Both the position numbers and the translations under genes were made by a program. Below the pieces are notes generated by a model. The model was not told where the DNA came from, ran no database searches, and saw only the letters and a list, made by a program, of their open reading frames with translations. From Centipeda felix (GTDB taxonomy: Bacteria > Bacillota > Negativicutes > Selenomonadales > Selenomonadaceae): a stretch of DNA of 64,000 bases. Location of the stretch: NCBI RefSeq assembly GCF_900186465.1, contig NZ_LT891958.1, positions 483,604-547,603 of the forward strand, read 5' to 3'. This document shows, piece by piece, positions 7,984 to 16,900 of this stretch. Position 1 is the first letter of the stretch, and each line of letters starts with the position of its first letter.

Positions 7984-10641
7984 TCACCGCAGGCCGCGTA
8001 CCATCGCCTTGCGGAGGAGGTCGACGGGGAGCATCGTTGCGGCGAGGAGGAAGGCGAGCACCCAGCCGCCTGCATGGATGGGCGTGCAGCTGAACATTGC
8101 ACCGATCCACGCGCCGACCTCATGCGGGAAAAGCGGTGCATTGATGATGGCCGCCATGATGAGGACGATGCCGCCCCAAACCCGCAGAAATCCCGGATTT
8201 GCCCCGAGATCGCGGAAGATGCCGAAGCCGCTCGACCGCACATTGAACCCGTTCATCAGCGAGGCCAGCACGAACAGCAGGAAGTACGCCGTGTACTGCT
8301 CCGCCTGCCCTGCAAAGCATGCGGCAAAAACTGGCTGTGTGAGGAAGGCAAAGCTGAGCAGCACCAGCCACGTCCCCATCCAGAGAATCTGTGCTGCCAT
8401 CGCGGGGCTGATGATGCTCGCGTCGCGGCGGCGCGGCTTCTCGTGCATATAGCTCTCATGGGCGGGCTCGTTGCCGAGCATGATCGCCCCGAGACTGTCC
8501 ATGACGAGGTTGATGAAGAGCAGATGCGTCACGCGCAGCGGCTCCATGATGCCGAAGAACGGCGCGAGTGCGCTGACGACAACGGCGGCAATGTTGATGA
8601 CGAGCTGAAAGCGGCAGAACTTCAGGATGTTGTTGTAGATCGTGCGTCCATAGAGGATCGCGTCCTTGATTGAGCGGAAATTATCGTCGAGGATAACGAT
8701 GTCGCCCGCATCCCGCGCCGCCTCTGTGCCGCTCCCCATTGCAAAGCCGACATCGGCGCGCCGCAGGGCAGGCGAGTCATTGACCCCGTCTCCCGTCATG
8801 CCGACGACGAGATTCATCTGCTGTGCGAGGCGCACGATGCGCGACTTGTCTGTCGGCAGGGCACGCGCAATCACGCGCAGCTGCGGCAGGACGCGCTGCA
8901 CGGCAGCATCGTCCATCTGCGCGAGGTCGCTGCTCGTCAAAACGAGCTCCCCGTCCGCACGCAGGAGACCTGCATCACGTGCGATCGCGACCGCTGTCTC
9001 GCGGCGGTCGCCCGTCACCATGACGACCTGGATGCCCGCCGCCTGCACCTCGGCGATCGCCGCTCGCGCCTCGGGGCGTACATCGTCGCGAATCGCGGCA
9101 AAGCCGATGAGCACGGTGTCCGCATTCACCTCATTCGTGCAGAATGCCGATGCAGAATACCCGAACGCAAGGACGCGCATGGCGCGCGCGGCGTAGGCGT
9201 TGATCGTCTCCGTCAGGGCGCCGGCATCGTAGGGCACGACATTTCCCGCCGCATTGAGTGCATACTGTGCGCGGGCAAGGAGCACCTCAGGGGCGCCCTT
9301 ATAGACGACAACGCCGCGCGCGGGCAGCTCTGCCTGGCTGAATTTATTCACCGAGTTGAACGTCTGCCGCTGCCCCGTACGCGCGTTTTCATCCGCCTGC
9401 AGAGCACGATAGTATTTCTCCCCCAGGGCATACATGACCGCCTGATCGGTCGGATTCCCGCCGACGACAGTCCCGCTCTCATCGTACATGGAGGCAGTGT
9501 TTCTGCCGATGGCAAGCCGCAGCTGCTCCGCGAGCGCCGTCTCTCCCGCGAGGAGATCTGCGCCGTACACCGCACCGTCCGCCGTAAAAAACTCGACCAC
9601 CGAGAGCCGCCCGCCCGTGATCGTCCCCGTCTTGTCGCTGAAGAGAATGTTCAGCGCACCCGCCGTCTCGATGCCGACGGCGCGGCGCACGAGCACGCCG
9701 CGTGAGAGCATGCGGCTCGTATTCTGCATCAGGACGATGGAGATCATGAGCGGCAGCCCCTCAGGTACAGCACAGACGATGATGAGGATGGCGAGTGAGA
9801 CCGCCTCGATCACGTCCACGAGAACCTGTCCCCAGCCGAGGAGGACATAGGCCTCGATGCCGCCCGCGCGCAGGGTGAAGAACATCATGTAGAGCGCGAC
9901 GATCACGATGCCCGAGATATAGCCGAACGCCGAGATCTGATCGGCGAGCTTGGCGAGCTTGACCTGCAGCGGAGACGCGGGTTCACGCGCCTGCATCTCC
10001 GACGCCATCTGTCCCATCATGGTCGCAGTACCGACGCGGCACACCTGCAGTATGCCCTCGCCGTCAAAGACGACGCTCCCGCGAAAGAGCGTCGTGCCAT
10101 CGACAAAGGTATCCCCCGTCGTCTTCTCCGGAAATACGGCAGCCGCATCGGCGCGCTTATGGCACTCCTCCGTCTCGCCGTTCAGTGCTGCGTTGCTCAC
10201 ACGCAGGTCACCTGAAATGAGTACACCGTCGGCGGGGATCTTGTCGCCCCCCTGCAGGATGACGAGGTCGCCCACCACGATCTCATCCACGGGCAGGACG
10301 TGGAGGCCGCCGTCGCGGCGCAGTTTTGCCCTGTCCTTTGCCGTGCGCGCGCGCAGCGCATGGTATTCGCCGTCGCTCGTCAGGCTCGTCCGCGCGGTCA
10401 CCGTTGCCACGATGAGCACCGTGACAATCGTACCGACCGGTTCATAGATCTCCGCATAGCCGACGAAGTACATCGCGACCATGAGTGCGACCATCACGAG
10501 CAGGATGCGGATCATCGGGTCGCGGAATGTCTCCAAAAACGCCTGCCCGAAGGTCAGCCGCGCCGGCTCCGGCAGGACATTCACCCCATGGATGCGGCGC
10601 GACGCCTCCGCCTCTGCCGTTGTCAGTCCTCTATGCGTCAA
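7984..10641 (-). CDS. Cation-translocating P-type ATPase, Ca2+ (PMCA-like) type
   Basis: An 885-residue P2-type ATPase that pumps cations, probably Ca2+, out of the cytoplasm. Visible blocks: an N-terminal cation ATPase domain, two helices near residues 45-90, actuator loop LNGETEE, the PEGLPL motif in helix M4, phosphorylation site SDKTGTITGG, hinge TGDGVNDSPAL, and six C-terminal helices including FINLVMDSLGAIMLGNEP. The PEGLP and NLxMD motifs are the Ca2+-coordinating helices of plasma-membrane Ca2+ pumps. The start is TTG at 10641 behind GGGGAGGAGG. It lies 46 bp downstream of the PepSY gene in the same operon. Confidence 0.88.
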   Translation of the reverse strand: MTHRGLTTAEAEASRRIHGVNVLPEPARLTFGQAFLETFRDPMIRILLVMVALMVAMYFVGYAEIYEPVGTIVTVLIVATVTARTSLTSDGEYHALRARTAKDRAKLRRDGGLHVLPVDEIVVGDLVILQGGDKIPADGVLISGDLRVSNAALNGETEECHKRADAAAVFPEKTTGDTFVDGTTLFRGSVVFDGEGILQVCRVGTATMMGQMASEMQAREPASPLQVKLAKLADQISAFGYISGIVIVALYMMFFTLRAGGIEAYVLLGWGQVLVDVIEAVSLAILIIVCAVPEGLPLMISIVLMQNTSRMLSRGVLVRRAVGIETAGALNILFSDKTGTITGGRLSVVEFFTADGAVYGADLLAGETALAEQLRLAIGRNTASMYDESGTVVGGNPTDQAVMYALGEKYYRALQADENARTGQRQTFNSVNKFSQAELPARGVVVYKGAPEVLLARAQYALNAAGNVVPYDAGALTETINAYAARAMRVLAFGYSASAFCTNEVNADTVLIGFAAIRDDVRPEARAAIAEVQAAGIQVVMVTGDRRETAVAIARDAGLLRADGELVLTSSDLAQMDDAAVQRVLPQLRVIARALPTDKSRIVRLAQQMNLVVGMTGDGVNDSPALRRADVGFAMGSGTEAARDAGDIVILDDNFRSIKDAILYGRTIYNNILKFCRFQLVINIAAVVVSALAPFFGIMEPLRVTHLLFINLVMDSLGAIMLGNEPAHESYMHEKPRRRDASIISPAMAAQILWMGTWLVLLSFAFLTQPVFAACFAGQAEQYTAYFLLFVLASLMNGFNVRSSGFGIFRDLGANPGFLRVWGGIVLIMAAIINAPLFPHEVGAWIGAMFSCTPIHAGGWVLAFLLAATMLPVDLLRKAMVRGLR

Positions 10642-10687
10642 CGCTGTCCTCCTCCCCGATGCAGCGCCGCCTCACAGCGTCAAACGA

Positions 10688-11983
10688 TCATCTGCGCACG
10701 GCGCGTACGAAATACACGATAAGGTACGCACTGAGTACAAGTGCCAGACCCTCGCCTGCCCATCCGCCGTAAATCGGCGCGATGAAGATCACAAGGCTCA
10801 CCAATGCGACGCGTGCGGGCTCCTCCCACGACGCATTGGAGCGTTTCTGCACGGCGATCTCAGCGGCCGCCGCGATGCACCTCTGCCAGCGCGTCAGCCA
10901 GAGCACAATGCCCGTGACAATCATCGCCGCCGTCATGAGGATCAGCAGCCCCCAGAAAATCTTTACGGCAAAGAGCTCATGATTGTGGATGTGAATGTTC
11001 AAAAAGAACGGCGCCGCCTTCATCCACGCCGGCACGGGGACGGTAAGCGGCGTGCCGCCGCCCGCCGGAAGATAGACCTGCTCGCCCAGCACAAAGTCCG
11101 TCGCGCGCACAGGCGGATCGGCGGTCTGAAAGACGTAGAAGGGATATGACGCTGTCGGCAGCTGCATGGAGATCACATCCCGCGCGGGACTGCTCTCCTC
11201 TGCGAGTGCCAGTGCATCTGCGGGACGGAGCGTCTCCGCCTGCTGCTCCTGCGCGGCAAAATGCTCCATCGCCGCAATATGCGCCGTGCGGTGATAATCC
11301 CGCATCCCGACCGAGTAGAGGACGATCACAATCCCGCTCACGCACATGACCGTCGCCCATGTTCCCGCGAAGATCGACGTGATCTTGTGCCAGTCCGACC
11401 AAAACACGCGGCCGGTCCTGCGCCGGTGTGTACCGAACGCCATGCTCTTCATCATCGGCAGATAGAGATAGATGCCCGTCACAATGGAGACGACCGAGAG
11501 GGCGCACATCAGAGCGAGAAAGTCACGCCCGCCCTCCTCCAGCCCCATGCGGACATGAAGAATGTGCATCGTGTGCATAAAGGTCTGTACACCCTCGGAG
11601 CGATAGATGCGTTCCTTTCGGTCAAATGTCGTATGCGTACGCACATCGTACATGATCTGCTCGCCGCCCATGCGCATGTGGGAACGCCCTGCCGCGCCGC
11701 CGCGCTCCACGACGCGGAAATAGAGCGTCCCATCCGTGTCGTCCGGCGTCACTGCCAGGATATCCTTCGTCGGATACGCCGCACGCACCGCAGCCTCTCC
11801 TTCGGGCAGTGCCTGCCAGAGCTTCGCCATCGGCATGGGCTCCCCGCTCTGCGGCATATTCACCGTGTTCCACGCATTGATCTCCCCGCGAAAGAGGAGC
11901 GGCAGCCCCGTCAGCGTCAGCAGCAGCAAAAAGAGCGCACAGATCAGACTTACCCACTGGTGAACGGCATAGATTCTTCGCAT
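10688..11983 (-). CDS. PepSY-domain membrane protein (PepSY_TM family)
   Basis: A 431-residue protein beginning MRRIYAVHQWVSLICALFL, the hallmark of PepSY-associated membrane proteins (COG3182). There are four main membrane spans, at about 11-33, 165-190, 215-240 and 350-375, with another hydrophobic segment near the C-terminus. The extracytoplasmic loops contain PepSY-like segments (for example around DILAVTPDDTDGTLYFRV). Such proteins are often linked to iron or redox functions, but the role is not defined. AGGAGG precedes the ATG. It is the first gene of a two-gene operon with the P-type ATPase. Confidence 0.8.
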   Translation of the reverse strand: MRRIYAVHQWVSLICALFLLLLTLTGLPLLFRGEINAWNTVNMPQSGEPMPMAKLWQALPEGEAAVRAAYPTKDILAVTPDDTDGTLYFRVVERGGAAGRSHMRMGGEQIMYDVRTHTTFDRKERIYRSEGVQTFMHTMHILHVRMGLEEGGRDFLALMCALSVVSIVTGIYLYLPMMKSMAFGTHRRRTGRVFWSDWHKITSIFAGTWATVMCVSGIVIVLYSVGMRDYHRTAHIAAMEHFAAQEQQAETLRPADALALAEESSPARDVISMQLPTASYPFYVFQTADPPVRATDFVLGEQVYLPAGGGTPLTVPVPAWMKAAPFFLNIHIHNHELFAVKIFWGLLILMTAAMIVTGIVLWLTRWQRCIAAAAEIAVQKRSNASWEEPARVALVSLVIFIAPIYGGWAGEGLALVLSAYLIVYFVRAVRR

Positions 11984-12008
11984 CGTTTCCTCCTATCTCA
12001 ATGGCTGC

Positions 12009-12017
12009 ATTATAGCA
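12009..12017 (-). promoter_or_regulatory. Extended -10 promoter for the PepSY-ATPase operon
   Basis: On the minus strand TGCTATAAT is an extended -10 box about 25 bp before the PepSY start. A CTGTC-N7-GACAG inverted repeat (12021-12037) lies immediately upstream, where a regulator could bind. No good -35 is visible. Confidence 0.5.
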
Positions 12018-12037
12018 CATCTGTCGAAAAAGGACAG

Positions 12038-12066
12038 CAAAAAGGACGACCGCAGCCGTCCTTTTC
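12038..12066 (-). terminator. Terminator of hpf
   Basis: On the minus strand AAAAGGACG and CGTCCTTTTT form a hairpin ending in a T-tract, 21 bases after the hpf stop. Confidence 0.75.
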
Positions 12067-12086
12067 CTCAGAATCCGATCGCGCGA

Positions 12087-12632
12087 TCAGCCCTCTTCGA
12101 CCTCGATCAGCGCATACTTTCCATCGTGACGCCCGTAGACAATGTTGACCTCCTCCGACTCCGCGTTGCGGAACACGAAGAAATGATGGTTGAGGAGATT
12201 CATCTGCATGATCGCCTCCTGCACATCCATCGGCTGGAGCGTGAAACGCTTCGTCTTGACAACGGGGTAGAGCTCATCCTCCTCCGGAATCGGCTGGGCA
12301 AACGTCTCGACCGCCTCTGCCTTGAACCCGCCCTGACGGAAACGCCGCGCAAGCTTCGTTTTCTGTTTGCGAATCTGACGCTCAAGCTTCTCGATGACCA
12401 GATCAATGGAGCTGTACATATCCTCTGAATGCTCCTCGCCGCGCAGCAGGATACCGCGTGCGACGGGGGCAGTCACTTCCACCTTGTGATGCTTCCCTTC
12501 CACAGAGAGCAGAACCGCAATCTCACCGACATTATCGAAGTACTTCGTGATCTTGCCGACGCGCTTTTCCACATAGTCGCGCAGGGCGGGGGTAACCTCG
12601 ACATTCTTTCCTCGAATCGTGAATGCAGCCAT
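12087..12632 (-). CDS. hpf: Ribosome hibernation promoting factor, long form
   Basis: A 181-residue long-form HPF, which dimerises 70S ribosomes into inactive 100S particles in stationary phase. The N-terminal S30AE domain (about 1-100) starts MAAFTIRGKNVEVTPALRDY. A charged linker leads to the C-terminal dimerisation domain (about 120-181) with VKTKRFTLQPMDVQEA and FFVFRNAE. The frame is open 33 codons upstream, but family alignment and AAAGGGG support the ATG at 12632. It has its own terminator. Confidence 0.92.
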   Translation of the reverse strand: MAAFTIRGKNVEVTPALRDYVEKRVGKITKYFDNVGEIAVLLSVEGKHHKVEVTAPVARGILLRGEEHSEDMYSSIDLVIEKLERQIRKQKTKLARRFRQGGFKAEAVETFAQPIPEEDELYPVVKTKRFTLQPMDVQEAIMQMNLLNHHFFVFRNAESEEVNIVYGRHDGKYALIEVEEG

Positions 12633-12781
12633 GAAACACAGCCCCTTTCTATCTACGGGAGCAGGAACTCCCTCTTTTACCTGTTTAGTTCGACATAAAG
12701 GAGAAAATACCTGCAAAAAAATCGCGCTCACTTCGTTAAATTCAGATTTTTCCCAGGATTTTTCTCATCCATCGTCAAAGG

Positions 12782-12814
12782 AAAAAGCCCGCTGTGTAAG
12801 CCGGGCTTTTCAGA
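12782..12814 (-). terminator. Terminator of the cold-shock gene
   Basis: On the minus strand AAAAGCCCGG and GCGGGCTTTTT pair around a short loop, 10 bases after the stop codon. Confidence 0.8.
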
Positions 12815-12823
12815 TCTTTTGTC

Positions 12824-13024
12824 TTATTCCTTTTTGACCACATTGTCCGCCTGCGGACCGCGTGCACCCTCGACAATGTCGAACTCCACTTCCTGTCCTT
12901 CGCTCAGCGTCTTATATCCCTCACCCTGAATCGAAGAAAAGTGGACGAACACATCATCGCCGTCCTCGCGGGAGATAAATCCATATCCCTTGTCCGCACT
13001 GAACCATTTTACTTTTCCCGTCAT
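12824..13024 (-). CDS. cspA: Cold-shock protein (CspA family)
   Basis: A 66-residue single cold-shock domain, an RNA chaperone that melts mRNA structure. It begins [17 protein letters not shown] (RNP1, KGYGFI) and contains DVFVHF (RNP2). It is full length for the family. The frame extends 22 codons upstream, but AAAGGAG before the ATG at 13024 and the family N-terminus fix the start. It is monocistronic, with a consensus promoter and its own terminator. Confidence 0.95.
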   Translation of the reverse strand: MTGKVKWFSADKGYGFISREDGDDVFVHFSSIQGEGYKTLSEGQEVEFDIVEGARGPQADNVVKKE

Positions 13025-13101
13025 GTCGGCTCTCCTTTCCATGATAGAATCATCGTGCAAAAAAGGCAGAATCCTTCCCCATTTACACATAACCTGTCTT
13101 T

Positions 13102-13130
13102 ATTATAAAAGCCGCCGAAACATCTGTCAA
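13102..13130 (-). promoter_or_regulatory. Consensus sigma-A promoter of the cold-shock gene
   Basis: On the minus strand TTGACA (13130-13125), 17-bp spacer, TATAAT (13107-13102): a perfect match at both boxes. The leader would be about 70 nt long. Confidence 0.85.
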
Positions 13131-13196
13131 TCATTATCCAAAGTCACAGCGAAGAGCAATTATTCATACTCTTTGACATGCCGCAGATGCATAATC

Positions 13197-13236
13197 AAAA
13201 AGCTGCTGTCTTTCCCTGTGAAAAACAACAGCTTTT
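13197..13236 (-). terminator. Terminator of the glycosyltransferase operon
   Basis: On the minus strand AAAAGCTGTTG and CAGCAGCTTTTT form the stem, 12 bases after the last gene of the operon. The T-run is short (TTTTTG). Confidence 0.7.
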
Positions 13237-13247
13237 CTATCGTTATG

Positions 13248-15986
13248 TTACAGATGGGGAAAAAACTCCGCCACACGCCGCAGGCGCTCCCGTTCCAGCT
13301 CCTCCCTGCGGTCAAAGAGTTCCCGATAGACATTCATGTATTCATCAAGATGCCCTGCGAGAAGCCGATGCTCTGCCACATAGCGGTAAGCATTCTCCGC
13401 GAGCGTGCGCCTGAGATCAGCGCGGCGGATCAGGAGATCGAGCTTCTGTGCGAACTCCTTCGGACTGCGGTAGATCAGCCCCGTCTCTCCGTCGCGCACC
13501 GTCGCCGCGTAGACCGTCGGCGCGGCAAGCACCGCCGCACCGTTTCCTGCCGCCTCGATGAACTTGAGGTCGGATTTGGCGCGGTTGAACTCCGTATCAT
13601 TAAGCGGCAGGAGAGCGATATCTGAGGCGTGGAGTTCCTCCACATAGCGCTCATAGGGGGCAACGACAGATCCATCCTGCGTGCCGCCGACGTATGATTT
13701 CTGCTCCGTCCGCAGCTGCTGATAGAATGTGTAGTCCGACACCACGCGAAAATACAGGCGATCTCCATGCTCCTGAATCGCTGCATTGATGCTTGGCATC
13801 AGGGGTTCCCAGTCCGCGCGGCGATTCAGCGCACCGAAGAAAATCGTCACCTGCGATGCATTCCCCTCATAGGTGCGCGCGAACGGCAGCTCTGCCAGTT
13901 GATTTTCAAAGAGATAGACATAAGGATTAAATTTCCGCAGATAATCGGCCAAATACTTCGTTGAGGTCTGTACCGCAGAAACGGCGCGGAAGAGAAAATA
14001 ATGATCACGCGCCGCCGCTTCATTCACATTAGGATGATCGTCCATCTCCTGCAATACGATGCTGCCATGTGATGCAGCCTCTGCCAGCATCTGCCGCACG
14101 TTGGCTGTAGGCATGAGGTTGGCACGCTCAAATAGGATGATGCTGTCATGCATGCTTGTCACATCATACAGTTCAAGCGGCGTATCTTTCGCACTCATAC
14201 ACCCCGTAAGCGAAACGCTGCCGCGCGCGGCGAGCAGATTCAGTGGAGCATCCATCCGCACAGGGGCGCATTCCTCCACACGATTCATCAGAATGATGGA
14301 AAATGGAGGCGTCTCCTGCTCGTATGCCTTCCGCAGCGCTGCGGGAACCTGAGGAAGCAGAGTGGCAATCCTGCTGTGCTCCTCTCTAAGCCGTGCAAGG
14401 ACGGACAGATACTCCTCGTGCTCTGTCAAAAACATGCGTTTATGCCAGTATTCTTCGATCAGGCGGCGCCACTCCACACGACTGCGCACGATGACATCTG
14501 CCTGTGCGCCCTCCTGCCCTTCATGGCGGCGGTAGAGACTGAGCGGACGCGCAAAGATGACCGCATCGCCGCACTCCATGAGCTCCAGCCACATGACGCA
14601 GTCCGAGATGGTCAGATAGCCGCGTGCCTCCGCCTGCCAATAGTGATGTCTGAGATCACGCCGGCGAAATAGCACGGCGGACGGCTCCCCGAGGAAGTTC
14701 GCACAATCCATGAGGATCGCACGCCCGACGGCTGTACCACGGTAGCACTCATACGTACCATAAAGAGGGACACTGTCCTTCCATTGGCCTTGATAGTTTC
14801 CATCACCGTCAATGACACCGCGCACCGACGTGACCAGTGTCGTGTCCGGCTCGCGCAGGAAGGCATCCATCATCCGCGTGATCTTGTCGGGCAGGAGGAT
14901 ATCATCATCCATGCACCACTGTAGATACTCCCCCTGTGCCAGATGCTCGAACGGCATAAAATTCTCCGCCTTTTTCCGCGCCGCGCGATTGCGCACATAG
15001 CGGATGCGCACATCGTCCTCGTACGCCTGCATCAGCTCCGCCGTCCGCTCATCCGTGCTGTTGTCACAGACGATGATCTCGATGTTCGGATAGGTCTGTG
15101 CGCGTGCAGATTCGAGTGTCTCACGGAAATAACGGGGACGATTATACGTCGGAATCATGATGCTGACGAGCGGCGCACACAGCGCCGCACTGCGACAGGT
15201 AGCGCGCACGAGGGCAGGATCCCACGCTCCGCCAATGCCGTCCAGCGCTCTCTGCCAGAGCATCTCCGGCACACCGACGTCTAGCCCCCATCGCTCCAGA
15301 AGTGGTGTGCGCATGGCAGTCAGCGTCAGATCCCAGAGCTCACACTTTCCCGCCGCACGATGCGACACATAGGCAGGCACACGCAGGAGGGTATAGCCTG
15401 CGCAGCGCAGGCGGAACGAGAGATCAATATCGGCGCCGCTGCTCCCCTCAAATGCTTCATCAAACTCGCCGTACTGACAAAATAACGTACGGCGCATGAG
15501 GAGTGCAAAGTGTTCGAGAAACAGGCTCTCCGTCGGGTATGGCAAATTCGTTCGTACCCACTGCTCCACCTCTATTTTCTGTGCGCTCATCCGTTCCGCA
15601 TTCAGATACTGCCATGAAAATACGGTATGGTCCGTAAATGGACCAACCGCAGCGATCTGCGCATCGGGGAGAAGCACCTCCGCCATTTTTTCCAGACCGA
15701 CTGCGGTGAGGATTACCCCCTCCTGCAGGAAGAGCAGCAGATCGCCCGACGCCGCCTCTGCCCCGCGATTGTTCCATGCAGCAGGATATTCCTCCGCCAC
15801 AGGGAGAACACGGCAGGGCAGATCATGGAGCTCCGCCCGCACGGCGTCCGCCGCTCCCTGCGGAACGGGGACGATCATCTCCGCCGTAAGATTTGCCGCA
15901 GACGCCGCCGCAAGGGCGGACTCCGCCGTCTCCCGCAGATATTCCCCCGCCTCCGTCAGCGTAAGGATAAGGCTGAGCGCGCTCAT
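13248..15986 (-). CDS. Multidomain glycosyltransferase (GT2-like, GT2, GT4/CgeB-like)
   Basis: A 912-residue protein with three modules. Residues 1-230 look like a GT-A fold whose metal-binding DxD is replaced by LQEGV but which keeps GADIDLSFRLRCAGY. Residues about 270-520 are a canonical GT2 domain starting LVSIMIPTYNRPRYF, with CDNSTDE and MDDDILL. Residues about 560-900 resemble GT4/CgeB-type C-terminal halves, ending GLIYRSPKEFAQKLDLLI and an arginine-rich helix. It is the last gene of the operon, and its ATG overlaps the TPR gene stop by four bases. The sugar donor and acceptor are unknown. It may be partly non-catalytic in its first module. Confidence 0.75.
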   Translation of the reverse strand: MSALSLILTLTEAGEYLRETAESALAAASAANLTAEMIVPVPQGAADAVRAELHDLPCRVLPVAEEYPAAWNNRGAEAASGDLLLFLQEGVILTAVGLEKMAEVLLPDAQIAAVGPFTDHTVFSWQYLNAERMSAQKIEVEQWVRTNLPYPTESLFLEHFALLMRRTLFCQYGEFDEAFEGSSGADIDLSFRLRCAGYTLLRVPAYVSHRAAGKCELWDLTLTAMRTPLLERWGLDVGVPEMLWQRALDGIGGAWDPALVRATCRSAALCAPLVSIMIPTYNRPRYFRETLESARAQTYPNIEIIVCDNSTDERTAELMQAYEDDVRIRYVRNRAARKKAENFMPFEHLAQGEYLQWCMDDDILLPDKITRMMDAFLREPDTTLVTSVRGVIDGDGNYQGQWKDSVPLYGTYECYRGTAVGRAILMDCANFLGEPSAVLFRRRDLRHHYWQAEARGYLTISDCVMWLELMECGDAVIFARPLSLYRRHEGQEGAQADVIVRSRVEWRRLIEEYWHKRMFLTEHEEYLSVLARLREEHSRIATLLPQVPAALRKAYEQETPPFSIILMNRVEECAPVRMDAPLNLLAARGSVSLTGCMSAKDTPLELYDVTSMHDSIILFERANLMPTANVRQMLAEAASHGSIVLQEMDDHPNVNEAAARDHYFLFRAVSAVQTSTKYLADYLRKFNPYVYLFENQLAELPFARTYEGNASQVTIFFGALNRRADWEPLMPSINAAIQEHGDRLYFRVVSDYTFYQQLRTEQKSYVGGTQDGSVVAPYERYVEELHASDIALLPLNDTEFNRAKSDLKFIEAAGNGAAVLAAPTVYAATVRDGETGLIYRSPKEFAQKLDLLIRRADLRRTLAENAYRYVAEHRLLAGHLDEYMNVYRELFDRREELERERLRRVAEFFPHL

Positions 15987-16900
15987 GATTTCAGCGTGCG
16001 CAGAAGCATGAAGTCCGTCTGCCCCATCTTTGCCGCGACCTGGAGAGTCTTTTCCCTCTCGCCCATCTCATGCAGAAGCAGTGCCATATTGCGCAGCGTC
16101 ACATCACAGCCGGGATCAAGCTCAAGCGCCGCCGTCAGGAGCTCCCGTGCCCCCGCATAGTCATCCTGCACGTATGCCGCACCCGCAAAGGCATTGAGTG
16201 CCGCCATCTTCTCGGCGGGGCGGATGGGCTGCGCTAGGATCTGTGCGGCCTGCGCCTTAGCGCTGCCGGAGGACTGAGCTGCCGGTGCGGCCGGAACGGA
16301 TACGCGCGCGATCGGCGCCGCAGCGGATACAGCCGGCGCAGCGGATACGGTCTGTGCCCCCGGTGCAGCCGGTGCGGGGGCAAGTCCCAGAAGTGCCGCG
16401 AGATGGGGGTACGCCGTGCGCGTCTTGTCCTGCGCGAGACGTGCGTCGAGCCCTGCACGCTGCTCGATCTCCGCACGCTGTGCAGCGGTAAGTGCGGCCG
16501 CATGTACCGCAAGAATATTCTCATAGAGCTTCAGTGCGTCGTCTGTCCGGCGCTCACGCTGGCAGATGCGTGCCAGCAGGATGCGCATATCGACATTGCC
16601 CGGATCCACTGAGAGGGCATTCGACACCCAGTCCGCTGCGCGTTTGTAGTCGCCCAGTTCAAAGTAGGCACGTGCCACATCAGCATAGCACTCCTTCGGC
16701 GGCTCTCCCTGAGCAAGGGCATCGGCAAAGGCATTGATCGCCTCTGCGTACTTCTCCTTCTTTACATACGCATGAATCTGCTCTGCCGTAATGATTTTCT
16801 TCTCTGCCATCGTCATCGTCCCTTTCATCTGCCGTTTCTCTTCCCGCCGCGCACGTTTTTTGCGTGCACGTTCTGCGCGGTTTCTCTTACGTTTTTTCAT
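15983..16900 (-). CDS. TPR-repeat protein of the glycosyltransferase operon
   Basis: A 305-residue protein with a very basic N-terminus, tetratricopeptide-like helices at about 45-135 (AYFELGDYKRAADWVSNALSVDP) and 225-295 (VQDDYAGARELLTAALELDPGC). An Ala/Pro/Val-rich linker of about 50 residues (PAPAAPGAQTVSAAP) separates them. TPRs in OGT-type systems present protein substrates, so an adaptor or acceptor-binding role is a reasonable inference. The start at 16900 overlaps the preceding gene by 14 bases. An alternative ATG at 16810 (MAEKKIITAEQ) with AAAGGGA upstream would remove the basic tail. No catalytic motif is seen. Confidence 0.7.
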   Translation of the reverse strand: MKKRKRNRAERARKKRARREEKRQMKGTMTMAEKKIITAEQIHAYVKKEKYAEAINAFADALAQGEPPKECYADVARAYFELGDYKRAADWVSNALSVDPGNVDMRILLARICQRERRTDDALKLYENILAVHAAALTAAQRAEIEQRAGLDARLAQDKTRTAYPHLAALLGLAPAPAAPGAQTVSAAPAVSAAAPIARVSVPAAPAAQSSGSAKAQAAQILAQPIRPAEKMAALNAFAGAAYVQDDYAGARELLTAALELDPGCDVTLRNMALLLHEMGEREKTLQVAAKMGQTDFMLLRTLKS